Both the position numbers and the translations under genes were made by a program. A stretch of DNA of 64,000 nucleotides from the NCBI RefSeq assembly GCF_030272615.1, contig NC_081405.1:152564113-152628112 (forward strand). The letters are read 5' to 3'. Positions 33,721-46,745 of the stretch are shown one piece after another. Under the pieces are notes generated by a model, which was given only the letters and a program-made list of their open reading frames with translations, was not told where the DNA came from and ran no database searches. This DNA is from Cryptomeria japonica. Taxonomy: Eukaryota; Streptophyta; Pinopsida; Cupressales; Cupressaceae. Positions within the stretch are counted from its first letter, which is position 1. Each line of letters opens with the position of its first letter.

Positions 33721-35106
33721 ACATTTTCTTGCTGAAACTTGAATTCAGTTAACATAATAAATTGTCTAGAAATAGCTAAATCTTAAGCTTTGGTTCTCCA
33801 ACTTAGAACCCTCAGTTTGGTGGGGTCAAATCTAAAAAGCAGAGGGAATTTCATTATTTTTTTCCCACATCCAAAGAATCTAGTTAACTTCTAGTTGTAC
33901 ACATGGATCTAGTTAATAAGCAACATAACTATTTTTTTGCATTCTCGCGGGTGAAAATACAGCTGGCCACTAGCAATTGAAATTGTGGATTTGGCAATGT
34001 TTTATGGATTCAACTATCCAAATCAGTTGTTTGGTTATTAAATAGAGTTTGGGGTGGTTATCCTCTAGTTTAGAATAATTTTTATTTAGTTTTTCAGTCA
34101 TTTTTATTCAATTTTGGGTGGTAATTTCACCTAGGATTCCTAGTTTCAGGTTTGGTTATTTTTAGTTTCAAACTCTATATAACCCCCTCTATTGTTTGTA
34201 ATATGGGTTAGATATTTTGCATAGAAATTGTTGAGATATTAATGCAATATTGGTGTGATATTTTTTGCTGAAATTTTGTTGAATGTGAATAAATTTTGTT
34301 CATTTTATAGTATCTCAGTTTGTGCCTAATGATTCAAACAACTTTTGTCGATGGGGTTGTTGATCATTGAGTGGTTTATAAGAAACAGATAAATTAGCTG
34401 CAAATTTTTTTAAAGAAGAATATTAGGAAATTTCTCTTGCATGTGTGTATTCAACTTGGATGTACAATGTAATGGGTTCTAAAAACGATTATGGTATTAT
34501 ATATTCCTTAGATAATTTCAACATGTTCTCATAAATTGTGTTAATCTAATTTATGCGTATATGGTTCATTTATATGGTTTTAACTTCCATGCTCTAAATT
34601 ATTCATTGTTTAACATCATCTTTAAGGTTTTATTGTTTCCCTAAACTGATTGTCTATTAACTCTACATATTTTGCATTTTTTTTTACAATCTCTAGTTTT
34701 GCAAGGCAATTAGTATAGATTATTATTTTTAGATTTGCATTCCATTTATATAGATTTTCAAAGTACAAAATAATTTGTGCATGAGAAATATTTGTTGTAT
34801 TTATAGTACTAACAATAGTAGTCTCCCTTATTTATGACACATTGGTTCCCATTGATCTATCTTGCACAGTTAAGACCTAGCCTTTCAGAACCTTAGAGCA
34901 TAATTCGTGTACTTTTCAAGAGTGGAGTTTCATTGTAGATCTCCTACCAGTGGCCGTGCTAACATTGTTGTCAACATAATTGATGCTAGAAGTTGGGCCA
35001 TAAATCATCAACACTAGAAAATATAGTATCTTTCTCTTTAGAGAGGTATCGATAGGTGCTTAGATCTACCTTTGAAAAATGAGAAATCCTCAAACTTTCT
35101 CAGCAT
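33721..35106 (+). other. AT-rich spacer, possible LTR or promoter region
   Basis: No reading frame is seen. ACTCTATATAACCCCC at about 34172 is a TATA-like block followed by sequence that could be a transcript start. It may be a 5' LTR of Gyp-F, but I found no matching LTR pair and no clear primer site. Confidence 0.3.
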
Positions 35107-35770
35107 ATGAAGTTTTGTTTTGATAAAGGGAAATCAAAAATTATGAGTTCTTCCACACCAAACTCTCTTCAAGGCATTCATAACCCAATGGTTGTGACCC
35201 CCCACTTTACAACCTTTGATAGCCAACATTGCTCAAGCACCTCCTTGACTCAATATGTATCATTTCATGACTTGCCTAAGAATCTTGAGATATTTTGCCC
35301 AAAATACGTATATGGAAAGTATCAAACTATTGAAGAACATATCAAGATGTTTAAAGAAACCTACAACTGCAAAGAAATCCAACACCAAGACATAGTATGT
35401 AGGATCTTTCCCTATCCTCTTGGCAAATTTATTATAGTTGGTATGTCAACCTTCCCTGAAATACCATCACTACTTGGAGGGATCTAGAGAACAAGTTTTT
35501 AGGACAATTTAAGATCTATTTTGACCCTGCTATTCTTTATCGCCAATTTGTTAGAGCAAAGAGAGAACCTACTGAGCCCATAGCTATAAACAATCATTGA
35601 TTTCATATAATTTTTTAACAACTCAAGTCACCCTACAACATTCCACAGAATGCAACCATCTAGGTCTATCTAAATTCATTAGACCCACTTACTATTGTTT
35701 TCATAAGAAGGTTCCCTCAGGCTAACATTGATACCTTGCAAAAGGTGTATGACCTAGAGCTATGGTGATT
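35107..35770 (+). pseudogene. Gyp-F gag
   Basis: An open frame at 35107-35487 (MKFCFDKGKSKIM) carries FCPKYVYGKYQTIEEHIKMF and CRIFPYPLGKF, a plant gypsy gag capsid region. A second frame continues with KFLGQFKIYFDPAILYRQF and EPTEPIA. One or more frameshifts separate them. It would form the particle shell. Not intact. Confidence 0.6.
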
Positions 35771-36780
35771 ACTTCACAAATGGATCCTAAAGGAGTCTTA
35801 AATTTTGGTACTATCCTGTCTCTGGCTAACTTAGGACAAATTAACTTGATTCCAGCCATCAATCAAGCAATTACTAAAAAACACTCCCTTACTCAATCTT
35901 GTGCCTATCCCTTCTACGTCTATCCCAACTCCATTGTTGACATACCAAATCCATGAGCCTCCACGTACAACCTTCTTCCAACAAATAGGTGAGAAAGGAA
36001 AAGTTCACGATTGATGTCTGGACTAGAAGCTATTAAGAAAACGTTATCTCAAGTAATTGGTGAACTAACAAAATTAAAATTAAATTACTCCTTGTATCAC
36101 CAACAGACTCCACATGGTGCAACCACAAGTTTCAACCCCCCAAATTACAATCAAAATAACCAAAGTTTTGCAAATAAGACTTTTGGATAACCTTGATCGC
36201 ATAGGCAGTGGAGCGCCTGACCAAACAATGGAAGACTTCCAAATCATGCAGAAACAATGAATATATGTGAATTTACTAATGCTAATATAGCTGCTAATGG
36301 ATGTAGGTTTCATGAGAGATTTGACCATCTAGAAATACATTGCACAGAAATGCAAAAAGCTTCTACAATTATGCAGTCCAAACCACAACCACCTTTTGAA
36401 CCGATATGCAATGATGCTAGAATCTCATGTGTGTATGAGTAAAACTGCTCCATTTCCAACAATTACATAAGAAGAGTTCATCTCCCCTTTTCAAAAGGAG
36501 AGTGAACTAGAATACTCAAGTGCATGCATTTCATAATTAGACTGGCTATAATCTAAGTAAGAAGGAATCATTGACTAAGGGTATTCCCCTTGGGTCTTAG
36601 CACCAATTCCACAGGACCTACATGCAAGTAATACCCCAACTGCTCATAAGGGGCTCAAAAATCCATCATCTAAGTCAACATACACTCTCGCTATCAAACC
36701 ATCAATATTAAGAACTGAGAAATACAATGTAGTCAAAGAATTGAAGAGTATAATCTAATATGTCGATGTTTGAGGTATTA
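35771..36780 (+). pseudogene. Gyp-F gag C-terminus with CHHC zinc motif
   Basis: Pro/Asn-rich broken frames continue from gag. At about 36310-36352 a CRFHERFDHLEIHC segment fits CX2HX4HX4C, the zinc motif of plant gypsy nucleocapsids. The flanking frames are short. Confidence 0.45.
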
Positions 36781-36959
36781 CAAAATTGCCCACCACATAA
36801 AGAAGCCTTGATCTAGTCCTCGTGAAACTAATAGCAAATGCCAATGTAATGGAGGTGAAGCACCTCCATTTCTCTTAAGTGTCTGAATCTTTGGTAAGAA
36901 CTTGCACAATTGTTTGGTCGACTCAGGTGCCTCTTGTAATGTTAAGCCATATTTCATTT

Positions 36960-37793
36960 GTAAAAAAATACGCATGACTCCAACTCTAGCTAGTCAATTA
37001 GTTATCTAGTTGGACAAATCAGAAGTAAAGGTGATTGGTGTTTTGAAAAATGTCCATGTGCAGTTTGTGGCAGATCCTTGAATTCAGGTTTATATTAACA
37101 TCCATGTTGTGGATATTCCTACTACTTATTCAAGATTGGACTAAGAGTTTAAAGTGTTGGTTCTCAATAGATTTCACACAAATATGGGTTCTCTGGAGAA
37201 GAGTCAAAAATCAGATCAAGATAAAGATTAATGCTAAACCCAAACTTAATAAAATGATCACATAACATAATTCCCCAAATGAGGTAGTGAATTTTGTAGA
37301 AGGTGATATAGGAGTATATAGGATGGATCAAATATTTGCATTCATTCACCAACAAGAGGATGAATCAGATGGCAATCCCATTTTGGGTCTACAAGAGTTG
37401 ACTCCAAATGATGAGTGCTTCACTAAGTTCATTAACAAGATGTCACAAACATTAAGCATCTGGGAGGAGACCTATAACCATCTATCCTGCTACTCCTTGG
37501 TTGGTGTCATATTAAAAAACTTGAGCACTCAGAACTCACTTGTCCAACTTGTCAAGATGCCATGGCTCGAGTTCAAATCTAGATCCTCCAAGAGGCCAAC
37601 AATTTTTCCTCCTCATCATCCTCTGAATCCAACTCTAAGTATGGTCAACCAGATGATGATTCCTATAGATATAGCTCAAATACATTTAGATCAAATGAAG
37701 AACTCACTCCTCTCCATGAAGATGATACTTCTTCAGATGATGATCAATGAAGAACAATTTCTTCAAAGGAGGGAACATCCTCAAGAGAGTTAG
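36960..37793 (+). pseudogene. Gyp-F aspartic protease region
   Basis: From about 36974 a frame reads LASQLVIQLDKSEVKVIGVLKNVHVQF, then after a shift VYINIHVVDIP and, in other frames, WFSIDFTQIWV, the usual plant gypsy protease order. The active-site D[ST]G is not seen. The frame 37287-37793 continues with NFVEGDIGVYRMDQ and Asp/Ser-rich linkers. Stops and shifts make it a pseudogene. Confidence 0.5.
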
Positions 37794-38040
37794 GCTTGGA
37801 AAATAAAAGATGAGGAAAGAGCCCCTACATTAATTATTGAAGTTATGCCTGAGTTAGAGTAGCTTGGAGATAGGAAAGACTTTAAAAACATGGAAACTCA
37901 ACAATCATGCGTAGTAAATCTTTGACCAGCCAACCAAGCTTCTAGGTGTAACTATAGGAACAAAATTAAATTTTAGAATAATAAATAATTAGGCACCTGG
38001 ACACTTAGATTTAATGGCTCAAAAAGAAAGAAAGGGAGCG

Positions 38041-38695
38041 GATCTAGAGTATAAATGCCTCAATGTATATAGGAATAGAGTTTGGGACTTCATATAAGAA
38101 TTTGATGCTTTTGAATGCTAAGATTATTTTTCCAATACAAAACTCTATTTGAGTTGCAAATCTAGTTCTTGTACGAAAGAAAAATGGAGAAATCAAGTTG
38201 TGTGTTGATTTCTATAATCTCAACAAGTCTTTAGAAAAGGATAATTATTCTCTACCTTCACTTGAAGAAGTTTTACAAATTGTCAATGGTTCTAAAATGA
38301 CGTCTTTCCTTGATGGATACTTAAGGTATAATCAAGTGATGGTTGAAGAGGAAGATCGTTTAAAAACTATATTCACCACAAAATGGGGAACTTTTGCATA
38401 CTGTAGGATGCTGCTAGGAGTCATAAACTCTGGGGAAACTTTTCAACATGTAATGGATATAGCTTTTGTTGGTCTAGTAGGTAAGTGTATTATTATTTAT
38501 ATGGACGACTTGACAAATTCTCAAAGGTGAGAGCTGATCATGTTAGTGACCTCATAAAAGTTTTGCAATGTTGTCATGAATTTGACATTTCTCTTAACCC
38601 CAAGAAGTATGTTTTTGGAGTGACTGAAGGGAAACTTCTTGGTCATTTCATATTTGAAAAGGGGATTTTCATCAACCTTGTAAGAAATTTTTTGT
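38041..38695 (+). pseudogene. Gyp-F reverse transcriptase fragment
   Basis: The frame around 38155-38530 reads LVRKKNGEIKLCVDFYNLNK, then LPSLEEVLQIV, SFLDGYLRYNQV, then FAYCRMLLGV and IYMDDL, the RT catalytic segment (usually YVDDL or YMDDL). A shifted frame adds LNPKKYVFGVTEGKLLGHF. The sequence ends near 38695 in non-coding DNA; RNase H and most of integrase are missing. It is a truncated gypsy RT. Confidence 0.7.
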
Positions 38696-39790
38696 GATTT
38701 AATGTTGGATTTGATGATATTCCCCCTTTAGTCTCTTTCTTGTGTTATTGTTGTCTATAGTGGTCGTTTCGTATGTTGAGTATTGTGGGCCCTTGTTTTG
38801 TGTGAAGTATTGTCTCTATCATGTTCATTTTGAACCTCTGATAGTGTGTGCAAGGGAGGATACCATAGAGAAGTGCACTAGACTTAGTGAACAATTAGAT
38901 AATATTGATATTAGTTGAGTAAATAAAACACGTGTATAGGGTAAAATGAATGGGTAACTTTTAGACCTTATGAAAAGTTAGATAGAAGTGCATTCAATTT
39001 GAGGGACTTGTAATATATGAAATAGATAAATGCAAAAATAACTATTGATTTCATATCCTCAATGAGTGCTTATGTATATATGTTTGTATTAGAGTAGCGT
39101 AGTGGAAGTGTGGTAGAGACTGGGAATTTTGATTACTGTAAATCTTGTCTTCCCTAGAGATTATAGGATATAGATTTATGAAAATTGTGAGATTGTTTTG
39201 ATTTTATTTGGTCTTGAAGGAAACTTATTCAAAATTTCCTCATATAGGTGTATAACAAGTGACTTCTATACTATAAGGATGTGCCTATGTGTGAATTATT
39301 GTGTAAAATGCATATCTATCTTCTTAATTGCATGCAACTAGATGTTAAAAGAGGTGTTGTTGTCATGCTTGGTTGGTGTGAATTATTGTGACTTTTTCTT
39401 ATAGATGCTAACTCAGTGACATGAATTATGGTTTTAGTCTTGCAAAATGTGGTTAAATAAAGTTCTCTTGGAGATATTTTAATGATTTAGCATGCTTATT
39501 GTAACTAGTAAGAGTTTGGTAATTTGTTTTATTTCTTATGTAATGGATTCACTTGAATAATTGAAAAATAGTAAGGAAAATTTTGTTGTCATTACCTTAC
39601 TTTGAGCTAGGAAGTAGTTGGAATAGGATGCTTTACTGATTGATGAATCTTTTAGTGAGAAGATTATGTATATTGTTTGTAAATGTTCTAATGGAAAGAT
39701 ATACTTTGGTTGTGTTCAAAAGAAGTTTTAGATTGATGTGTGGGTGTATCTTCACCTTAAGTTTGTGACTTTCAAGAGTAAGTCGATTTT
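38696..39790 (+). other. Non-coding interval, truncated pol region
   Basis: No integrase or RNase H domain is readable here. Near 39745-39800 a short frame ends FKSKSIFRGGGC, resembling the end of a gypsy pol just before the purine tract. The rest is AT-rich and unexplained. Confidence 0.35.
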
Positions 39791-39803
39791 TAGGGGGGGA
39801 GGA
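39791..39803 (+). other. Gyp-F polypurine tract
   Basis: TAGGGGGGGAGGA sits immediately before TGTAGTGTCCC, the commonest LTR start in plant gypsy elements. Confidence 0.6.
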
Positions 39804-41640
39804 TGTAGTGTCCCTATTAGGCTTTCATTTTGGTTTATGCATTGATAGGTATATATAGACTCTTATGTGATGTTTTGATTCATGTTTATTACTCTACTTC
39901 TGTCTCAGATGATATTGATGATGCTAGATACTTTATATGGACATACGCTATTCAATGGCTCATGAGGATGGTTGATACACCTTAGACTATATTGATGATG
40001 GACCTATATTTGATGATTTATATGTGTTCATTATTCATGATGGATCATATTGCTTATGAGATTTTGATGATATTATGACTACGCTAACACTTCTCTATGA
40101 TTATAATGACCAAGTTGATGTTATGATGATTATGATTGTCTTCTAGTGTCTTCATGATAGGAATGATGTCATACCACTCATTACTAGCATGATATGGTGT
40201 TGTGATTCTCTATCACTTGCGTGATTATTTATGATATATTATTATATATGTTGTATTGTGGTTATTGGTGATCGCAGGCTTACAAGTACTAGACATCGAC
40301 TCCACTTGGTCTCATAGGTCTTAGCGTGTCTTATCCAAATGGCAAGTTGTGGAGATGGCATGTGTTTCCCTCTTACACTCTAGGCTTAAGTTGTCTACCT
40401 GGTTAGTTTGTGTCTCGGCAAAAGTTGATGGTTAGAGTCTTGTGTTGATGTTCGACCTTATGTCGGGTTGCTTGAGGTGTTGTGAGTATATGTTAATATT
40501 TAATTAATATAGTATTAATACTATAGTTGATTTATTTGATAGTTTGAATATTTGATTATTATTTGGGTGATTATTCAATATTTATTTGTATTGGCTTGAT
40601 TTATGATTATTGATTATTGGTTGTTTATTATTTATTTATTGTTCATTAATGTTTTCTTATGCTGGTTGATTTTATATTTAATTGGATTTTATTTGTGTTG
40701 GCTTTTATTATTTAATTTGTTTATTTATTAATTGGTTTTGATTTATGATTCCTCTTGTTACTATATGTTTATTATGTTATTATCTTGTTGTTACTTGGAT
40801 AATTAGATATATTATATAGTTTACCTACCCTTTTATTTGATTGGTTGATTTTGTGAGGGTAAGTAAATAATATTATTAAATAATACTTACCTCTAATTTA
40901 TGCATGGTAGGTATATTATATGGTTTATTGGAACATTTTGATTGGCCGGTGCATTTCTATAGTTTTGGTTTAATTTTTCTATTTATTGGTTTTGGTTGTG
41001 CGTTGTCGGGGTTGGCATCTCTGAAAATGTTGATTGAATATTTTGGACTCTTGATTGATTGATCTTGGGATTGGATTGTTGGAGTTGGATTGGATCAATT
41101 GCGCTTCTTCGATTGTCATTACAATCACTTCAATTTTCCAGATTGGAGCTTGATCTTATTCTTGCTTTTGATTTTCAAGAAAAGACTTGTCTTCTCTGTG
41201 CTTCTCAAAGATTGTCTTTAGAGTTAATGGGATTGTTATTTGTTATTATGATAATGTATTATGACTGGGGAGGAAAATTTAGAGTTCTCTTTATTCATAT
41301 GTTCTTAGGAAATGGATGAATGTGATTGTGTGAAGTTGTGATGCAAGTGGTTGCCTTTGCTGTGCTTATTGTTCTTGTTATTTTCTTTAATTTTGGACTT
41401 ATAGAGTCTTTTTTGCCTTTCATTATGGTGTAATAATCTTCTCTTTACCCCAGTGTAACCATTGGTGAAGTCTTGTGCAATCTGGGTAAGCTTTGTGTGA
41501 GTTTGTGTGCAAAAGGTGCATGGTTTTGATGTTGAAATTAATTTGTGTGACTTTGTGAATCTAATTTCTTATTTTTAAGGATTTATTTTGTCCTTCCACA
41601 CCTTCTGGGAGTGTTATGTGGTCATTTTGTTAGCCTATAT
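39804..41640 (+). repeat. Probable Gyp-F 3' LTR, right end not fixed
   Basis: The LTR starts TGTAGTGTCCCTATTAGG after the purine tract. The sequence is T-rich and AT-rich with no frame of interest. The right end is uncertain; TTCCACA near 41600 could be the terminal CA. No second copy of this LTR is in the window. Confidence 0.4.
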
Positions 41641-42434
41641 GCAAGATTGAGGAAGATTGTCACTTTATACATTCCATATATATCATTTATGCTCTCTTTT
41701 CCTAATGCGCTAAAAGATGTCATGGATACACTATAAAATGTCCTCTATGCACTAATTTGCTTCCCAGATGTGCCAGATTGGTCTTTAGATGCACAGTTAT
41801 GCCCTAAGTTGCTAGATTTGCTCTGTTAAGTCACTTTTTTGGATTTTGGGCTTTTACCAAAGGCTTCTTGTGATTGATTTGAGTTCTCAGAGATGTTTCT
41901 TGATGTTATCTTTATCATTTTATGTGTGATTTGAGCTTCAATAGGATGGTTTGTGCCTTACCATTGAGGATTGTACATATGTGTTTGATTAGCTCCAGTA
42001 AGAGGAAAAATACCTTGTTGTTGAGGGATGAGTCATGTGGACTCTAGTGAGAGGATTGTGCCTCACTGTTGAGGATGTATTTGGTTATGTATGAGTAAGA
42101 ATAATGCATGCCTTTCTCTTGTTTATTGTTATGTTTGGATTGGTGAAGGCTTTTCTTGTGTGTTGGCTTTATGGTTCATATGTGCTTTAGTATTGTTTAA
42201 GTTATGTTATGATTTTGGATTCATCTCTCGTCGAGCCTTCATGATATATTGTGATATCATTATGTTTATGTTTTACCCTAAGGTCTTGATCCATGGATAG
42301 GGAGAGTGGGCTCTTGCATGTGTAGGACCGAGGTTGTGAGCAATAGGCTCTAAAAATTTCTTAGAGAGTATGCTTAGGGTCTTGACCTATCATGGGACCA
42401 CATGAAGAGTTTAAGTTTAATTGCAAGTGATAAC
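41641..42434 (+). other. Spacer, nothing recognised
   Basis: AT-rich sequence with repeated GTGTTTGA and GAGGATTG words. I see no gene, RNA or repeat boundary. Confidence 0.25.
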
Positions 42435-43199
42435 TATATATGGTGAAAATATGATGATGAAAACCTATTGTAAAACCATAAAGATTCAACCACAAACAAT
42501 CTAAGTCCTATAATGGAACATCCACCGTACACCAATAGAGATACCTAAGATCATGCAAATCATCAAAATAAAGCAATATTACCATTCACATGTCAAGTAG
42601 GGTTTCAATCTCCATTGTCTCCTATCTCCATTAATCTTGTTTAATATATTTTCTCTTTGCTTTTATGTGTGTACAAGAGCTCAATAAAGAATGTATTGTG
42701 GTTGATATGTTGATTGCAAGAAGGCTTGATTGACGCAGTTGTTAGGGTTGATAATGAAGGACTGTATCCTCTTATATAGAAGACACCTTAAGAAATGGAG
42801 GGATAAGATTAAAAGATGAAGAGAATAAATGGTCAGATAAGATTAAAGGGTAGGTAGAATTAATAATAAAAATATTGAAGGGGGTAGGTAATAGAGAATT
42901 AAGAGATAAGTGACATTTGTCATAGAAGAAAAAGCTAATGAATTAATTAAATAAATAAAGATCTATTTAATTAATAGAGGAAGTGGGACCAATTAAATAA
43001 ATAAAATATTTATTTAATTTAAGAAAAGGATGATTTAAATAAATAAAAGTATTTATTTAAAGTAGAAAAAATGCTAGAAGAGGCTAAATGAATTAATTAA
43101 ATAAATAAAGATTTATTTAATTAATAGAAGACTTATGGTAAAATAATTAAATAAATAAAATATTTATTTAATTAAAAAGGACAATTTTAGGTGTCCACA
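42435..43199 (-). repeat. 3' LTR of an antisense gypsy element (Gyp-G)
   Basis: Read on the minus strand, the LTR starts TGTGGACACCTAAAATTG at 43199 and is preceded (to its right) by the purine tract GAAGAGGGGCAAAA. That marks it as a 3' LTR of a minus-strand element. The start matches TGTAGACACCTAAAAATG of the Gyp-D LTR and TGTATACACC of the 50933-51961 LTR. AATTAATTAAATAAATAAAG-type stretches are common in all three. The left end is only approximate. Confidence 0.55.
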
Positions 43200-43517
43200 T
43201 TTTGCCCCTCTTCGAGACAATGTAGCTTGTTGGGTTGGCTCAAAGAAGAAAAATTGATACAAAGTTTCCCCAAGATGGGAAGGATATGCCCCTCAAGAGA
43301 TTGGATGAAAATTTTGAAAAAGATCGCAGACAATCTCTCAATAAGAAAGAAAGGCTAGAAAGGAGGGACTGATGTGGGGAGAAAAGACTGACATGAGAGA
43401 TTGGGGTTACACAACCTATATGTACAGGCCACAAGGAAAACATCCTCATTTGTATCCACACACTTAAGAGATCAGAGTGCATAGAGAGCTTAGAGAGCAG
43501 ACAACAAAATAGGAGAG

Positions 43518-43576
43518 ATGGCAGTTAGGCTACACAAGTTCGATGGTTCCAAAGAATAGACAACATGGGTGAGCTG
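43518..43576 (+). other. Possible first exon next to the PMD frame
   Basis: An ATG at 43518 begins MAVRLHKFDG, with a TAG at codon 14 and a GGTAAGTA splice donor-like site at 43576. The PMD frame begins at about 44398 after a GATGTAG acceptor-like site, about 820 bases away. The joined phase does not fit, so this is only a suggestion. Confidence 0.2.
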
Positions 43577-44397
43577 GTAAGTACCTCAAACTCAATTTGT
43601 ACGATTTTGCATTTATGTCTTCATTTAATGCATTTTAGGCTAGTTTTGCAAAAATGCGGAAGCAGTAAAAATCTGTCTAAACATGTCTAGGTTAGGTATG
43701 AACGTGTCTGTGATAAAAAGTTGTGTATAGGTAGGTTTTTGTCACATCTAGGAATCTAATTGCATCTAGGGATAAATATGAGTGTGTCTTTGATGAACAT
43801 ACACATCTGCATTGGCAAAGTGCATATAGGTAAAATAGTCCTACGTCTGTGATGAACAATTGCATTTATGCTGCAAAAGGGCATTTAGGTTAAAGAGTCT
43901 CACGTCTGTGATGGACAGGTGCATCTAGGTTGGAAAAGGGCATTTAGATTAACTAAAACCATGTTTTTGTAGAAAAAATATGTCTATGTCTGATTGGGTA
44001 GGAATCGACAGTTCTGTGATGAACATACGCTGTTGATTGGATAAACTGTCAAGAGGATACACTCAAACAGGTGCCCTAGGGAGACGAATTGAAGGATAGG
44101 CTAAAATTGACAATCTGTGATAAACATATTTTTCTAATTGGATAAACTGATGAGAGAATTCACTCAACAGGTGCCCTAAAACAGGTAGGTTTGCTAAGAT
44201 GAGTATAGGATAAGCTGTCAAATTGATAAAATCAGGCAAGTGCTCTAGCAAGCTAAGATAAAGTGTAATGTGATAAACATAAACACTAGGATAGGATGCA
44301 GTGCCATGTGATAGACATAAGCACTAGGATAGAAGTAGCACTAAGTGATAAAGATGAGTACCACTAGAATTGACGTGATTGATGTGATTGGATGTAG

Positions 44398-46195
44398 GAG
44401 GATTTGCCCCAAATAAAGTCTAGAGAGAGATTCCTTGTGACTCAGAGATTGCGTGCAGAGTTGACCTTTGAGGAACCTGCCGCTATTGATGCTATGGGTT
44501 TGAGACACTTCCTATCCATGCTAGAGATTAGGATGAACATCAGATTGTTGATTTCTCTTGTGAAGAGATGACACTCAGAGACATGCACGTTTCATTTTAC
44601 TGACCGATGAGATGTCAATCACATTAGAGGATGCATATAGAATACTGCAAGTTCTGATTCATGGGGATATTGTAGTTTATGACCAAGAGGGAGACATGGA
44701 TGCACTGCGATGAGTCTTTGCAAACCCAGATATGGAGATGAGATCAGGACATGTGAGTTGGGATGTATGTACTCTAGTGGATAGAGGCTAGTAGCTGTAG
44801 TAGGAGGGATGATCAATGGGTTTCTATGTCCTGATAGGGCTACACAAGGGTTGGCTATCAACTGGGGGAGGACTTTAGTGATCCTCATGATTGAGAATAG
44901 GAGATTTGCATGGGGTTTGTGCATTCTAGCACATCTATACCATGACCTAAATCAGTTTGTGTACCTCGGTGGCTGCAGATTAGGGAGCAGAGTGACACCA
45001 CTATAGGTGTGGGCATATGAGCATATTGTTGTGACCAAGCCTATTCATTTAAGGTTCAGAGGACAAGGGTAGTCTTACGCACATTTATATAGCATGGTTA
45101 CTTCCTAGCCACATATTGGGAAGCTAGATTACTGGTGGTGGGTTATAGATGACATTAATAGTGTTATATGGATGCCTTATTTAGATTGCGAGGCCTGGGA
45201 GGAGGATGCAAAGGAGTTGTCATTTTGCTTCAGGAGCAGATTTTTTATTGGGTGGACTCAGTATATTTTGGATAGACATCTTATTGATAGAGTATGCAAG
45301 CAGTTTGGCCATTAGCAGAGGATACCGTGGGTTTTAGGTGAGTTTGCACAAACCATCAAAGAGAAGAGCCATTGGGGACCCATTTTGTCATATGATGTGA
45401 TAGTGATAGTTTGAGCAGATGGTCCCTATTCCATGAGACATTTTACTAGATTTTATTGATGTGGGTATGGATGATGAGTATGCGGCCTATTTTGCAGCAC
45501 ATCCTTTTTTGAAATTGACAAACCCAACAGAGCCCATTCTTGCAACAAAGGAGGAGGATGATGATAGGACAAAGGTGAAGGGAGACAAAGGAGGAAGAGA
45601 AGAGGGGGAGCTAGGAGGATAGTGAGGGGGATAGGTGGAGCCAGAGATGGAGGGAGGACAAAGGGAGTTGGGGAGGCATGCCACCGAGACCACACAGGGG
45701 CAAAGGGGGACAAGTATTACAGGTACTAGCCCAAAGATAGGGATAGGTATAGGATTCCTAGCAGTAGGGTAGACAAGAGGAGGGTGCAGAGAGAGGGGAC
45801 GAGGAGGAGGATGAGCTAGTCATGTTGTGGGAGCTCATAATAGGACAGGTCAACAAGATCGAGGATCTCAAGAGAGATGTGACTCGATTGAGGTGACAAT
45901 TAGCAGATATGCAATGAGAGAGAGATGAGGCCATACAAAGATATATGGCCATTGAGGAGACTATACCAGTCGTTAGGGCCACAACTGCAGGTGACACCAC
46001 AACATGATTAGCTTTTTGCCTTCAGGTAGGCAATGAGATAGCCTACTGGAGGAACCTCTACTATGCAGTAGTACCGTCAGAGCTACGGGTTGGGGGCTAT
46101 AGGAGAGCTTCCCGCTCGACTACTACATGGAGAGAAAGGAGGGGAACATCTAGTGGCAGGGTCATGGGTCCACCTACACCACTAGGGGGATGAGG
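44398..46195 (+). pseudogene. Plant mobile domain (PMD) reading frame
   Basis: Pieces of one protein are readable in sequence. EDLPQIKSRERFL comes first, then a shifted EMSITLEDAYRIL at about 44608. Next come GFLCPDRATQGLAI, AWGLCILAHLYHDL (44908-44950), VWAYEHIVVTKP (about 45007), DYWWWVIDDINSVIW (about 45119), FFIGWTQYILDRHLIDRV and CKQFGHxQRIPW. These are the conserved blocks of plant mobile domain (aminotransferase-like, MAIN/MAIL1-type) proteins. A Glu/Arg/Gln coiled coil follows at about 45800-45990. Multiple TAG and TGA codons and a few frameshifts make it a pseudogene. Such domains occur in host genes and in Ty3/gypsy and Mutator elements. Its position beside a gypsy 3' LTR, antisense to that element, suggests a retrotransposon-carried extra ORF. 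Confidence 0.7.
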
Positions 46196-46745
46196 GGACA
46201 TACAAGGTGATCTAGGGGTAGGGACTTCGAGTGATCTAGGGGAGGCAACTATATGCATGTGTTCCTATGTGATGTTCTATATACTTTTTGATGATTTTAT
46301 GATACGATGCAATGATTCTATATGATGATGCATGTTACATGCTTATTATGATGTTGTAATGCTTATGATGTGTAATGAAATGGATGCAAATATGTACATG
46401 ATGGAATGCAATATATTTTTGTTATTTTATGGATTTATATGTCTGTACTAAATGCATATGGGTATATGGTTATGATTAAACGTATGATGCAAATGCAAAA
46501 TGCAAATGGATGAATGCTTATGATTTATTTACATGATGAGATGCATGATTTATATTTTTATATTTTTATGTTTTTATATGAGAATGCAAATGCTAACCAA
46601 TGATATATGCAGGATGTAATGTCATTACGATTTCTATATGTATGCATGAAATGAGATGTATTAACAGGTGATGATGCAGGTGCAAACTACATGAAATGTA
46701 GATATTTTTGGCGTGTCATTACACTCAATCATGTAATACTAGGAT
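46196..46745 (+). other. ATG-rich low-complexity spacer
   Basis: The stretch is built from repeated ATGATG, GATGCA and TATATG words. No frame, RNA or LTR end is seen. It lies between the PMD frame and the Gyp-D LTR. Confidence 0.4.

Noticed and set aside
43518-44398. A spliced two-exon gene leading into the PMD frame
   Set aside because: There is a GGTAAGTA donor and a GATGTAG acceptor, but the joined reading phase does not fit the PMD frame.
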